64,000 bases of DNA from Labilithrix sp. (GTDB lineage Bacteria > Myxococcota_A > Polyangia > Polyangiales > Polyangiaceae). Made by a program: the position numbers and the translations under genes. Position 1 is the first letter of the stretch; each line of letters begins with the position of its first letter. Shown piece by piece: positions 33,021 through 42,290 of the stretch. A model generated the notes under the pieces. It had not been told where the DNA came from. It was given only the letters and a program-made list of their open reading frames with translations, and did no database searches. Location: the NCBI GenBank assembly GCA_019637175.1, contig JAHBWD010000020.1, forward strand, positions 1 to 64,000. The letters are read 5' to 3'.

Positions 33021-34282
33021 AGCTCCGCGCGCCGCTCCTCGCGACGGCGGTCGCGATCGCGATCTTCGGCGCGATCGCGTGCAACGCGATCATCGGCGTC
33101 GAGGACGTGAAGCTGCGGCGCGAGCGCGACGCGGGCGAAGAAGAGGAGCTGCCGCCCGACGAGGACGCCGCGGCGCCCGACAGCGGGCCCAAGCCGCAAG
33201 AGAACGCCCTCGAGGTCGCGCTCGGCGAGCGCCACACCTGCGCGCGCAAGCCCGACCTCACGGTGAAGTGTTGGGGCGACGACTCGCGCGGACAGAACGG
33301 CACGGGCGGCGCCGCCGGCGACGGCGGCGTCGTCACGACCCCGCAGCCCGTCGCGATCACCGACGCGACGCGCATCGCCTCCGGCAAGAACCACACGTGC
33401 GTCGTTCGCACGGGCGGGCGCGTCTCGTGCTGGGGCGACAACCAAGACGGCCAGCTCGGCAACGGACAGACGAACGCGCGATCGCCCACGCCCGTCGACG
33501 TGCTCAATTTGTCGGACGCGACGGCGATCGCGTGCGGCGCGAACTTCAGCTGCGCGCTCCGCGCGACCGGCGGCGTCTCGTGCTGGGGCGGAGGCCTCGG
33601 CGGCCAGCTCGGCAACGGCACGAAGGACTCGAGGCCGACGCCCACGCCCGTCTCGAGCCTCTCGAACGCGGTCTCCGTGTCCGCAGGCGAGGCGCACGCG
33701 TGCGCGGTCAAGGCCGACGGCTCGGCGGTGTGTTGGGGCGACGGCGTGAACGGTCAGCTCGGGACCGGACAGCGGGTCGAGAGCACGACGCCGGTGGACG
33801 TCTTGCTCGACGACGTCTTCTCGGTCGCCGCGGGCACGCGATCGACCTGCGCGCTCAAGAAGACCGGGTCGGTGCACTGCTGGGGCGCGAACGAGATCGG
33901 ACAGCTCGGCAGCGGCTCGGCGAGCGCGGTCGCGAACCCCGCGCCCACGGTGGTGACGGGCTTGACCGCGATCGCGCTCTGGGCGGGCGCGAACCACGCG
34001 TGCGCGGTGAAGTCGTCGGGCACGGTCGTCTGCTGGGGGCAGGGCTTTCAGGGCCAGCTCGGCGACGGACAGATCCGCCCCGACCCTGCGACGCCGCAGC
34101 CTTCGCCGGTGAACGTCTCCGGTGTGGGCAACGCGATCGGCGTCGGCACGGGCGGCAATCACTCGTGCGCGCCGACGGCCACCGGCGCCATCTTGTGCTG
34201 GGGTGAGAACACGCGCGGCGAGCTCGGCACGGGCACGCAGACGACGCAGTTCACGCCCGACTCCGTCGGCGGGTATCCCTAG
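33014..34282 (+). CDS. RCC1-repeat lipoprotein
   Basis: This protein of 422 residues starts at ATG 33014, overlapping the previous gene by 7 bp. Lipobox AIAC is at about residues 19-22, followed by an acidic linker. Seven RCC1-type repeats of about 50 residues follow, each with a C-A-L/V...G-x-V-x-CWGxxxxGQLGxG core. They would close into a seven-bladed beta-propeller on the outer side of the membrane. Each blade carries two Cys positioned to form a disulfide. Secreted RCC1 propellers in myxobacteria are of unknown function, probably binding. Confidence 0.85.
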   Translation: MVKLRAPLLATAVAIAIFGAIACNAIIGVEDVKLRRERDAGEEEELPPDEDAAAPDSGPKPQENALEVALGERHTCARKPDLTVKCWGDDSRGQNGTGGAAGDGGVVTTPQPVAITDATRIASGKNHTCVVRTGGRVSCWGDNQDGQLGNGQTNARSPTPVDVLNLSDATAIACGANFSCALRATGGVSCWGGGLGGQLGNGTKDSRPTPTPVSSLSNAVSVSAGEAHACAVKADGSAVCWGDGVNGQLGTGQRVESTTPVDVLLDDVFSVAAGTRSTCALKKTGSVHCWGANEIGQLGSGSASAVANPAPTVVTGLTAIALWAGANHACAVKSSGTVVCWGQGFQGQLGDGQIRPDPATPQPSPVNVSGVGNAIGVGTGGNHSCAPTATGAILCWGENTRGELGTGTQTTQFTPDSVGGYP

Positions 34283-34313
34283 ACCCCGAGGCGGGCTACC
34301 ATCTGCGCGAGGG

Positions 34314-35363
34314 ATGACGAGGGTACGGCCGAAGACCGTCGACGCGCGGAGTCTCAAGCTCTCTCCGGAGGAGGGCTTCGTGCTCTCTCGCGTCGACGGG
34401 CCGCTCTCGGTGAAGGATCTCGTGGCGCTCACGGGCCTCGGCGAAGATCGCGTGCTCGCGATCGTCGACGTTCTCGCGACGCAAGGCGCGCTCGAGCTCG
34501 AAGGCGGCGCGCCGAGCTCGGCGTCGATGCCCGCCGCGCGGCCGCCGGAGTCGAAGCGCGAGACCGAGACGCCCGAAGAGACGCCGCCCGAAGAGGTCGA
34601 AGAGCCGAAAGACGAGAGCGACGTCGCCGCCGAGGCCGACGACGCCGAAGAGGCGGAGGCCTCACGCAACTACCGGCAGATCTACGAGACGACGTATCGA
34701 CCGATGGATCGCGACGCGCGCATCGTCGCGGCCACGAACGCGGACGCCGAGCAGCTCATGGCGCTGTGCCACGATCCGGATCCGCAGATCGTCCACGCCA
34801 TCCTCGCCAACGCGCACGCGAACCTGAATCACGCGCGCGCGATCTCGCTCCATCACCGAACGCAGGTGGGGCTGGAGATGGTCGGCAAGCGCGCCGACTT
34901 CTTGGCCGACGCGGGCGTGCAGCGGAGGATGCTCCGCAACCCTCAGCTCCCGGACGCGCTCTTGCGGCGCATCGTGCAGCCGAAGCTGATCATGGACATC
35001 TACAAGAGCGCCATCGATCGCGAGATCCCCGAGCGCACGCGCGTGAAGACACGCGACCTCTTGCGGAAGAAGTTCATGCTCGCGTCGGCCGACGAGCGCG
35101 CGGCCTTCTTGTTCAAGACGGAGGGTCGATGCCTCGTGCTGCTCGTGCAGTGCGCGATCGACGCGCACACGACGCAGATCCTCTGCTCGAAGAACACGTA
35201 CACGGTGCTCTTCATCCAGAACCTCGCGCGCTGGTCGGCGTGCCCGCCCGCGGTGCTCTCTCACCTGCTCAAGCAGCAGCTCGTGCGGCGCAACATCGGG
35301 CTCAAGAAGATGATCCTGAAGCACCCGAACTGTCCCGCCGAGGCGAAGCGAAACGCCTTCTGA
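34314..35363 (+). CDS. Paralogue A: winged-helix-like N-terminus plus helical-repeat domain
   Basis: The protein has 349 residues. The N-terminal ~60 residues (LSPEEGFVLSRVDGPLSVKDLVALTGLGEDRV) resemble a small winged-helix module frequent in myxobacterial proteins. An acidic, disordered linker (about 70-120) follows. The C-terminal ~230 residues are helical, HEAT-like, with blocks NYRQIYETTY, HHRTQVGLEMVGKRADF, AIDREIPERTR and VLFIQNLARWSACPP. A full-length paralogue lies at 38287. There is no secretion signal; it is probably a cytoplasmic regulatory or adaptor protein. Confidence 0.65.
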   Translation: MTRVRPKTVDARSLKLSPEEGFVLSRVDGPLSVKDLVALTGLGEDRVLAIVDVLATQGALELEGGAPSSASMPAARPPESKRETETPEETPPEEVEEPKDESDVAAEADDAEEAEASRNYRQIYETTYRPMDRDARIVAATNADAEQLMALCHDPDPQIVHAILANAHANLNHARAISLHHRTQVGLEMVGKRADFLADAGVQRRMLRNPQLPDALLRRIVQPKLIMDIYKSAIDREIPERTRVKTRDLLRKKFMLASADERAAFLFKTEGRCLVLLVQCAIDAHTTQILCSKNTYTVLFIQNLARWSACPPAVLSHLLKQQLVRRNIGLKKMILKHPNCPAEAKRNAF

Positions 35364-35472
35364 GGTGGGCGACTGTCGCACCTCGTCTGGATCGCCCGAG
35401 ATCCGCTTCGCCGGCATAAAGAAGCGAAATCACTTGCACGCTAGGGCGGCACGCGGCGCGCACATTGTAGGT

Positions 35473-37254
35473 ATGGCCCGGGGGTTGTTCCGATCTGGAG
35501 GACTGGTCGTCGCGGTCATCGCGCTCGGCGCGTGCGTCCACGAGGGCGCCTCGCCCGTCGACGCGGCGAGCAGCGAAGACGAGATCCGCTTCCGCGTCGG
35601 GGCCGTCGACACGACGCTGCCCGAGGTCGACGCGATGGGCTACGACGTCGATCTGAAGGTCGACGATCAGCGCGGCGCCGAGACGTTCACCGCCGACGTC
35701 AAGGGCACGTACGTCGCGACGCGCGATCTCGAGGAGCTCTCGCTCGACTTCGAAGGCAACACCATCGACGCGATCACCGTGAGCGGTCGCGCGGCGACGC
35801 ACCGGCGCGAAGGCTCGCGCCTCGTCATCAAGCTGCCGGCGCCGATCGCGAGCGGCAAGACGTTCTCGACGCGCGTTCGCTACCACGGCAAGCCGGCGCA
35901 GGCCGACGGATCCAACCCGAACGACTTCGCCGCGTTCGGCGGCTTCCAGATCCGGCAGCGCAACGCGGAGGGCAAGCGCATCTACACGAGCCTGAGCTGG
36001 CCGAGCAAGGCGCGGCGCTGGCTCCCGCTCCGCGATCATCCGCGCGACGGCGCGATGTTCGCGATGACCGCGACCTTCCCCAAGAGCTTCACCGTCATCT
36101 CCAACGGAAAGCAGGTCCAGAGATCCGACGGATCGGACGGCACGACGACGTGGCGCTACGAGGCCCTCACGCCGATGCCGACGTACGACTTCCACATCAC
36201 CGCCTACGAAGGGTGGAAGCTCGACGAGGCGCGCTCGCAGTCGGGCGTGCCGATCGCGACGTACACGTACGCGAACGCGCATCGTCATCAGCGCACGGTC
36301 TACGGCGATCTCCCGAAGTCGCTCGACTTCTTCGAGGCCAAGTTCGGCAAATACCGCTGGGGAACGGCCACGTTCATCGAGGAGCCGATCTTCGGCGGCG
36401 GCATGGAGCACGCGTCGGTCGTGAGCATGGACGAGACGCTCTTCTCCGATCCGAAGGAGGCGCGCGTCACCGCGGTCCACGAGCTGGCGCACCACTGGAG
36501 CGGCAACCTCGCGCGCATCCGCACGTGGAACGACTTCTGGCTCAGCGAGGGCTTCACCGAGTACCTCACCGCGCGCTTCATCGCCGCGAACGACGGCGCC
36601 GAGGCGAAGAAGGAGGTCTACCGCGGGTACCTCACGCAGGTGCTCGCGGCCGATCGGCAGAACCCGCACCCGCTCCGCCCGGCCGATCCGGAGATCGACG
36701 TGCTCTCGATCTTCGACGCGATCCCCTACCAGAAGGGCGCGCTCACGCTGCGCGCGATCGAGCGGATCGTCGGCGAAGAGAAGCTCACCGCGTTCATCAA
36801 AGACTGGTTCGATCGCCACGCGTTCGGCGCCGTCACGACCGCGGATCTCATGAAGGAGCTCCAAGACGCGACGGGCAAAGACCTCACGAAGTTCTTCGAG
36901 AGCTTCGTCTACGCGGGGTATCACCCCGAGCTCCGCGTCACCTTCGCCGCCGCGGGCGCGGAGACCGAGGTGAAGGTCGAACAGCTCCAGACGAAGGGCC
37001 CCGCGGGCGGCTTCGTGTTCCCGCTGGATCTCGACTTCGTCGACGACGCCGGCCGCGCGGAGCGCGTCACGGTCGACCTCACGGGCAAGACGACGACGAA
37101 GCGCGTCCGCCTCGCGCGCGAGCCGCAGTCGGTGATCGTCGACGCCGACGAGTACGTGCTCGGAACCGTGACCTGCGGCCAATCGGGCGGGGCGACGTGC
37201 AAAGAGGGCTTCCGCTGCCAGGGCGGCGCCGTCTCGGTCTGCGTTCCGCGTTGA
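35473..37254 (+). CDS. M1-family metallopeptidase lipoprotein
   Basis: This lipoprotein of 593 residues has lipobox LGAC (about residues 17-20). The peptidase has the substrate motif GGGMEH (the M1 GxMEN equivalent), zinc motif HELAHHW and the third ligand in LSEGFTEY, all with normal spacing. A Tyr-containing segment near IPYQKG suits the family. The C terminus adds a short Cys-rich end (CGQSGGATCKEGFRC) that may form disulfides. It should trim N termini of peptides outside the inner membrane, possibly for nutrition. Confidence 0.87.
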   Translation: MARGLFRSGGLVVAVIALGACVHEGASPVDAASSEDEIRFRVGAVDTTLPEVDAMGYDVDLKVDDQRGAETFTADVKGTYVATRDLEELSLDFEGNTIDAITVSGRAATHRREGSRLVIKLPAPIASGKTFSTRVRYHGKPAQADGSNPNDFAAFGGFQIRQRNAEGKRIYTSLSWPSKARRWLPLRDHPRDGAMFAMTATFPKSFTVISNGKQVQRSDGSDGTTTWRYEALTPMPTYDFHITAYEGWKLDEARSQSGVPIATYTYANAHRHQRTVYGDLPKSLDFFEAKFGKYRWGTATFIEEPIFGGGMEHASVVSMDETLFSDPKEARVTAVHELAHHWSGNLARIRTWNDFWLSEGFTEYLTARFIAANDGAEAKKEVYRGYLTQVLAADRQNPHPLRPADPEIDVLSIFDAIPYQKGALTLRAIERIVGEEKLTAFIKDWFDRHAFGAVTTADLMKELQDATGKDLTKFFESFVYAGYHPELRVTFAAAGAETEVKVEQLQTKGPAGGFVFPLDLDFVDDAGRAERVTVDLTGKTTTKRVRLAREPQSVIVDADEYVLGTVTCGQSGGATCKEGFRCQGGAVSVCVPR

Positions 37255-37279
37255 GGCGCGTATACTCGCGCCGACCGCC

Positions 37280-38245
37280 ATGGCCGACGACAAGGACCAC
37301 TCGACCGGTCACATCGTCCAGTCGCTCGTCGTGAACCTCGTCATCGCCGCGGTGAAGGCGGTCGCCGCGTACTTCACGCGGTCGGGCTCGATGCTCGCCG
37401 AGGCGCTCCACTCGTTCAGCGACTGCGGCAACCAGATCCTTCTCCTCATCGGCGTGCGGCAGTCGAAGAAGCCGCCCGACGCGTCGCACCCGCTCGGCTA
37501 CGGGCGCGCCGCGTACTTCTGGTCGTTCATGGTCGCCGTCATGCTGTTCCTCGGCGGCGGCGTCTTCTCGATCTACGAGGGGCTCCACAAGATCGACAAA
37601 CCCGAGCCCGTCGAGCACGTGTGGATCGGCGTCGGCATCCTCGTGGTTTCGCTCTTTCTCGAGGGCGGCGCGACGCTCTCGAACATCAAGGAGCTCAACA
37701 AGCGGCGAGGCGAAAAGCCCTTCGTTCAGTACCTCAAGGACACGACCGACTCCGATCTCGTCGTCGTCTTCGCCGAAAACTCGGCGGCGGTGTTCGGCCT
37801 CGGGCTCGCCATCGGGGCGCTCGGGCTCGCGGCGTCGACCGGCGACGGCCGGTGGGACGGCGCGGGCAGCGCGGCGATCGGGCTCGTGCTCGTCGCCGTC
37901 GCGATCTTCCTCGCGCGCGAGCTCGTCTCGCTGCTCCTCGGAGAGCGCGCCGATCCCGACGTCGAGGTCGCGGCGCGGAAGGTCGTCGGCGAGATGCCGG
38001 AGCTCGAGCGCGTGCTCAACGTCCTCACGATGCAGCAGGGACCAGGTGAGGTCATGGTGCACATCAAGATCTCCTTCGTGCCCGATCTCACGATCGAGGC
38101 CGCTTGCCGGGCGATCAACACCTTCGAAGAGCGCCTGCGGGCCGCGCGGCCCGAGGTGCGCTGGGTCTTCGTCGAGCCCGACCTTCCGCGCGCGAACCTT
38201 CCGCGCGGCGAGGCGGAGGCGCGCGAACGGACCTCGCTCGCGTGA
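37280..38245 (+). CDS. Cation diffusion facilitator (ZnT9-like)
   Basis: This inner-membrane protein of 321 residues has about six helices and a C-terminal cytoplasmic domain. TM2 has HSFSDCGNQ, the expected HxxxD metal pair. In TM5 the usual HxxxD is replaced by ENSAAVFG with Glu, as in the ZnT9/SLC30A9 subgroup, so metal specificity may differ. The C-terminal ferredoxin-like domain (GEVMVHIKISFVPDLTIE) fits the family. It lies 25 bp after the M1 peptidase gene and 41 bp before paralogue B. Confidence 0.83.
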   Translation: MADDKDHSTGHIVQSLVVNLVIAAVKAVAAYFTRSGSMLAEALHSFSDCGNQILLLIGVRQSKKPPDASHPLGYGRAAYFWSFMVAVMLFLGGGVFSIYEGLHKIDKPEPVEHVWIGVGILVVSLFLEGGATLSNIKELNKRRGEKPFVQYLKDTTDSDLVVVFAENSAAVFGLGLAIGALGLAASTGDGRWDGAGSAAIGLVLVAVAIFLARELVSLLLGERADPDVEVAARKVVGEMPELERVLNVLTMQQGPGEVMVHIKISFVPDLTIEAACRAINTFEERLRAARPEVRWVFVEPDLPRANLPRGEAEARERTSLA

Positions 38246-38286
38246 CGCCTTACGACCGCTGACGGGCTGCGGTACGATGGAGCACG

Positions 38287-39573
38287 ATGAAGACCGTTCG
38301 GCCGAAGCCGCTCGGCGCGCCTGACCCGTCCTTGCGGCTCACCCCGGAAGAAGACTTCGTGCTCTCGCGCATCGACGGCAACCTCTCGGTGCACGATCTC
38401 GTCGCGCTCACGGGGATGGAGGGCGCGCGCGTCGAGCAGATCGTGAACAAGCTCGCGCGGCAGGGGGCGGTCGCGCTCGAGGCCGACTCTTCGGGATACC
38501 TGCCGGCGGATCCGGGATCGAGCCCGGCGCTCGGATCGAAGCCGCGGCTCGCCGAGGCCGACGAGACCGCGTCGCTCGCCGACTTCGCGGCGGCGCTCGG
38601 GATGGATCCGAGCGCGTTCGTCGCCGCGGAGGGGCCTCGCGCGGTGCGCGAGGAGCCCATCGCGGAGCATCGCGTCGAGTCGCGCTCGAACTACCCGCCG
38701 CCGGCGGTCGATCCCGCTTCGTCGGCGGTCCTCCCCGCGGCCGAGGAGGCCGCCGAGGAGCCGGCGTCGACCGAGCAGCTCATCGAGCTCGGCCCGGCCG
38801 ACGAGGTGCACGACGACGACGACGACGCTCGCGCGGCCGCCGAGGCCGAGCCCGACACGGTGACGCCGGAAGACGAGCGCAACTACCGCAAGATCTACGA
38901 GACGCGTTTCCATCGGCTCCCCACCGATCAGCGCGTGCACCTCGCGCAGACGTCGCAAGGTCCCGATCTCTACGCGCTCTGCCTCGACGCCGACGCGCGC
39001 ATCATCGCCGCGATCCTCGAGAACCCGACGTGCGGGCTCCAGCACGTGCGCCTCATCGCGTTCCACCATCGCACCGGCACCGGCCTCGAGATGATCTCGC
39101 GCAGGGCCGAGTGGATCCGCGACATCCTCGTCGAGCGCCGGCTCCTGCGAAACCCGCAGTGCGGCGAGCAGGTGCTCGGGCGCATCATGTCTTCGAAGCG
39201 GCTCTTCCAGACCTACAAGATCGCGATCGATCGCGAGATCCCGGAGCTCACGCGATCGCGCGGGCGCGGGTACGTTCGCACGAAGTGGCAGAACGCGGCC
39301 GCCGAGGAGCGCGCCGACCTGATCATTCGAACCGAAGCGCGCTGCCTCACGGTCATGATCGGCTGCAACTTCGACGCGAAGACGACGGGCATCCTGTGCG
39401 GGCGCCAGTACAACTCGGTCATCTTCATCCAGAACCTCGCGAAGTTCGCCGCGACGCCGCCGGGGCTCTTGGCGCACCTGATCAAGCAGCCGTTCGTCCG
39501 CAAGATCGCGCCGCTGCGGAAGCTCTTGCTCCAGCACCCGAACATGCCGGGCGAGGTGAAGCGCCAGATGTGA
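38287..39573 (+). CDS. Paralogue B: winged-helix-like N-terminus plus helical-repeat domain
   Basis: This protein of 428 residues is a clear paralogue of the 34314 product. The N-terminal module (LTPEEDFVLSRIDGNLSVHDLVALTGMEGARV) and the C-terminal blocks (NYRKIYETRF, HHRTGTGLEMISRRAEW, AIDREIPELTR, VIFIQNLAKFAATPP) align throughout. The acidic linker is longer (about 65-200), with a run of Asp. Both end with a short segment H-P-N-x-P-x-E-x-K-R. The two probably work as a heteromer or in alternative conditions. Confidence 0.65.
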   Translation: MKTVRPKPLGAPDPSLRLTPEEDFVLSRIDGNLSVHDLVALTGMEGARVEQIVNKLARQGAVALEADSSGYLPADPGSSPALGSKPRLAEADETASLADFAAALGMDPSAFVAAEGPRAVREEPIAEHRVESRSNYPPPAVDPASSAVLPAAEEAAEEPASTEQLIELGPADEVHDDDDDARAAAEAEPDTVTPEDERNYRKIYETRFHRLPTDQRVHLAQTSQGPDLYALCLDADARIIAAILENPTCGLQHVRLIAFHHRTGTGLEMISRRAEWIRDILVERRLLRNPQCGEQVLGRIMSSKRLFQTYKIAIDREIPELTRSRGRGYVRTKWQNAAAEERADLIIRTEARCLTVMIGCNFDAKTTGILCGRQYNSVIFIQNLAKFAATPPGLLAHLIKQPFVRKIAPLRKLLLQHPNMPGEVKRQM

Positions 39574-39591
39574 CGCCGGCGTGAGGAAGCC

Positions 39592-40653
39592 TCAGGGCTT
39601 CGTCTTCGTGTGCGTGAACTCGACGACGCCGTTCTCGTCGATGAACTCGGCGGTGAGCTTCTTGCCCTCGATGACGAGGTAGAGGAAGCCGAGCTCGATC
39701 GACTGGAAGAGCGCGGGGTTGTTGCCCGGCAGCTCGGTGGCCTTGGCGCCGGCGCCGGAGACCGCGAGCTCGGTGCCCTTGCAGCCCACGTTCAGCCACT
39801 GGCGGCTGTGGTCGTGGCCGCAGAGGTAGAGATCGACCTTGCCGCAGATGGTGTCTTCGAGGAAGTCCTTCACCGCCTTGCCGCTCACCGGCGGGACCGC
39901 GATCGGGAGGCCTTCGTAGTTGCCCGCGTTGCCGTGCGGGCCGTTCGACTTGTAGGGGTGGTGACCGAACGCGATCTTCCACTCGGCGGTCGACGCGGCG
40001 AGCCAACCGTTCATGTCCGTTTTCTGCCCGCCGGCCTGGGAGAAGAAGACCATGTTCGTGTCGAGCCCGAACATCTCCACGTGCTCTTTCGTCCAGTGGT
40101 AGTAGGCCGCCGGCATCTTCCACTTCGTCGACTTCTTCGTGTAGTCGACCTGGACCTTGCCCCTCGGGAAGTCGGTGCCGGTGCCGCCGTGACCGTAGTC
40201 GTGGTTTCCGAGCACCGCGTAGAACGGCAGGTTGATCGCGGCGTAGGGCGCCTCGAAGTGCGTCTGCCAGATCCCGTCGTCGACCGACGAAGCGCCGCTG
40301 TCGTAGAGGTTGTCGCCGAGGAGCTGGACGAAGTCGCAGCCGTCCTTCTTGCACTTGGCCTCGATCGCGTTCGCGATCTTCACCTGGCCGCTCGAGCCGG
40401 TGCCCGTGTCGCCCATCGCGACGAAGCGCACCGTCTTCTTCGGATCGGGCCCCGGCCCGCCGCTCGTGCTCGGCCCGCCGCTCGTGCTCGGCCCGCCGCT
40501 CGTGCTCGGCCCGCCCGACGTGCTCTCGCCCGGCGCGGCAGGTCCCTCGGACGGAACCGGATCGCTCGTCGGGATCTCGCCCCCTCCGCCGCATGCGGCG
40601 AGACCGGCGACGACGGCGGATGCGGCGAGGAACGGAAGCGCGGGTCGAAGCAT
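39592..40653 (-). CDS. Purple-acid-phosphatase-like metallophosphatase lipoprotein
   Basis: The protein has 353 residues. ATG 40653 gives lipobox LAAC. A linker of four STSGGP repeats precedes the catalytic domain. Metallophosphoesterase motifs occur in order: AMGDTG, GDNLYDSG, GNHDYG, FGHHP and CGHDHSRQW, all with their metal ligands. This matches the tartrate-resistant (purple) acid phosphatase group. It should dephosphorylate extracellular substrates. The gene sits 61 bp downstream of the outer-membrane barrel gene on the same strand. Confidence 0.82.
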   Translation of the reverse strand: MLRPALPFLAASAVVAGLAACGGGGEIPTSDPVPSEGPAAPGESTSGGPSTSGGPSTSGGPSTSGGPGPDPKKTVRFVAMGDTGTGSSGQVKIANAIEAKCKKDGCDFVQLLGDNLYDSGASSVDDGIWQTHFEAPYAAINLPFYAVLGNHDYGHGGTGTDFPRGKVQVDYTKKSTKWKMPAAYYHWTKEHVEMFGLDTNMVFFSQAGGQKTDMNGWLAASTAEWKIAFGHHPYKSNGPHGNAGNYEGLPIAVPPVSGKAVKDFLEDTICGKVDLYLCGHDHSRQWLNVGCKGTELAVSGAGAKATELPGNNPALFQSIELGFLYLVIEGKKLTAEFIDENGVVEFTHTKTKP

Positions 40654-40763
40654 GCTGCCCTCGAAGAAGATGGAGAAAACCGACGGGTTTGGCCTACGCC
40701 CCACCCCCTGTCGGGTCAACTCTCGGGTGCGTCTCCCGCGGCCCGAGGCCGGGAATTGTCTCG

Positions 40764-41702
40764 TCAAAAGAAGGAGTAAACGAGGGTGAGCGAGGCGATC
40801 GAGTCGGCCTTCTCGACGTTCGGCAACGGCAGATTTTCGTAGCGAATCGTGTAGGTGGTTGCGAGTGCGAGGCTGTCGGCGACGTTCGACTTGAGCCCGA
40901 CGTCGCCGACCATGCGGAACGTCTCGTAGTCCTCGAAGCTCTGGAGGTACTCGAAGCTCGCGACGAAGCTGACCTCCTTCCTCAGCTTGTTCTCGTAGCC
41001 GAAGAAGAGACGGACGTTGTTCAGCGTGCGCGTCTTGTCGAGCGGCGGCGGCGCCGGCGTTCCCGGCGGCGAGCCCTCGGGGACGCTCTGCGCGCGCGAG
41101 GCGTCGCGGCGCACGTCGTGCTGGAGATCGTAACCGAGCTCGCCCTGGAGCCGGTGCTTGCCGGTGTCGAAGAAGTAGTACGCGACGCCGGGATCGACGT
41201 TGAGGCGCATGTCGAGGCCCTGGAAGCGATCGCGACGCAGCGTCGACTGGAGGAACAGCGAGACGCGATCGTCGAGGAAGTAGTCGTAGCGAAGGAGGCC
41301 CTGATAGTTCTCGACCGTCGTCTCCGTCGGCTCGTCCTTCTTGCCGGCGCGCGCGACGTTCGCCGCGATCGCCGTGCTGAACTGGTGCTCGTCGCGACGC
41401 AGGCGGAGCTTCGCCGCCGACGTGAGCGCGATCGTGCGCGCGTTGCCGGCGGTGAAGAGGCCGCCCGCCGCGAGGGTGAAGTCGGTCACCTGGTGCGGAT
41501 CGTCTTCCTTCGGCTGATCGCTCGCGACGAAGCCGCCCTTCGCGATGTCGGTCGAGCCCTTCGTCGCGGTGTTCGCCTTGAGCGTCTCGGTCGGGATCGT
41601 CGGCGCGCTAGGCGCATCTTGCGCCGAAGCAGCGCGCTCGAAGAACGTGAGCGAGAGGAGCGTGGCGAGCGCGAAGGACGCGCGAGAGAAGGAGTGGCAC
41701 AT
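40764..41702 (-). CDS. Outer-membrane beta-barrel protein (DUF481-like)
   Basis: This protein of 312 residues starts at ATG 41702. A signal peptide ends near ERAASA. The remainder is a series of amphipathic strands (FTLAAGGLFTAGNART, FSTAIAANVARAG, LLRYDYFLDDRVSLFLQ, VAYYFFDTGKHRLQGELGYD) typical of DUF481 barrels. The chain ends in LTLVYSFF, the terminal aromatic expected for BAM-assembled proteins. It probably sits in the outer membrane; its cargo or role is unknown. Confidence 0.75.
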   Translation of the reverse strand: MCHSFSRASFALATLLSLTFFERAASAQDAPSAPTIPTETLKANTATKGSTDIAKGGFVASDQPKEDDPHQVTDFTLAAGGLFTAGNARTIALTSAAKLRLRRDEHQFSTAIAANVARAGKKDEPTETTVENYQGLLRYDYFLDDRVSLFLQSTLRRDRFQGLDMRLNVDPGVAYYFFDTGKHRLQGELGYDLQHDVRRDASRAQSVPEGSPPGTPAPPPLDKTRTLNNVRLFFGYENKLRKEVSFVASFEYLQSFEDYETFRMVGDVGLKSNVADSLALATTYTIRYENLPLPNVEKADSIASLTLVYSFF

Positions 41703-41727
41703 GACCACCCCTCTACAACAATCTGCT

Positions 41728-42264
41728 TCAGTGTGGCGTCGGGAACGTCATCGGGATCGTCAGCGACTTGCCGGGGCACTTGGTGGCTGCTTCGGCGGGC
41801 GGCGCGGCCTTCAGCACCTTGAGCATGCACTGCGCGACCGGATCGGGCAGTGACTTCTCGATGATCTTCGTCGCGCGGATCTTGCCGAGCGTGTCGATGT
41901 CGACGGTGATCTTCACCGTGCCGGTGAGGTTCGGCTCCTTCTTCTTGCCCTCGGCATAGCAAGCCTTGAGCTGAGGCCGCGCGCGCTTCTCCCACTCGAC
42001 GGCGAGCGGGGTGCACTCGTCGGGCTTCTCGTTCGCGCCCGCGCCCGCGCCCGCGCCGGACGGCTCGGCGGGCGCCGCAGGGGCGGGAGCCGCGCCCGCG
42101 TCGCCGAGGCCCTGGATCTCGGCGAGGTCACTCGCGTGGACCTCGCCGAAGGTCTCGACGCCTCCGTCGGTGACGGAGGCTTGCGGGCCGGCGGGAGGCG
42201 GCGTCGTCGACCCACCGCACGCGACGACGGCGAGCACCGAGAGAGCGATGAAGCGTGAGCCCAT
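41728..42264 (-). CDS. Lipoprotein with AgmX/PglI C-terminal domain
   Basis: This lipoprotein of 178 residues has lipobox VVAC. A Pro/Ala/Gly linker precedes a domain of about 95 residues with the AgmX/PglI pattern: ARPQLKACY, GTVKITVDIDTLGKI, a second Cys (QCMLKVL) and a final LTIPMTF. These domains resemble the TonB C terminus, with two conserved Cys. It lies 26 bp downstream of the giant FecR/VIT/vWA gene on the same strand, suggesting a shared complex. It is related in domain type to the 19054 protein. Confidence 0.72.
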   Translation of the reverse strand: MGSRFIALSVLAVVACGGSTTPPPAGPQASVTDGGVETFGEVHASDLAEIQGLGDAGAAPAPAAPAEPSGAGAGAGANEKPDECTPLAVEWEKRARPQLKACYAEGKKKEPNLTGTVKITVDIDTLGKIRATKIIEKSLPDPVAQCMLKVLKAAPPAEAATKCPGKSLTIPMTFPTPH

Positions 42265-42290
42265 GACCCACGTTTCTACCTCGTTTTGGA

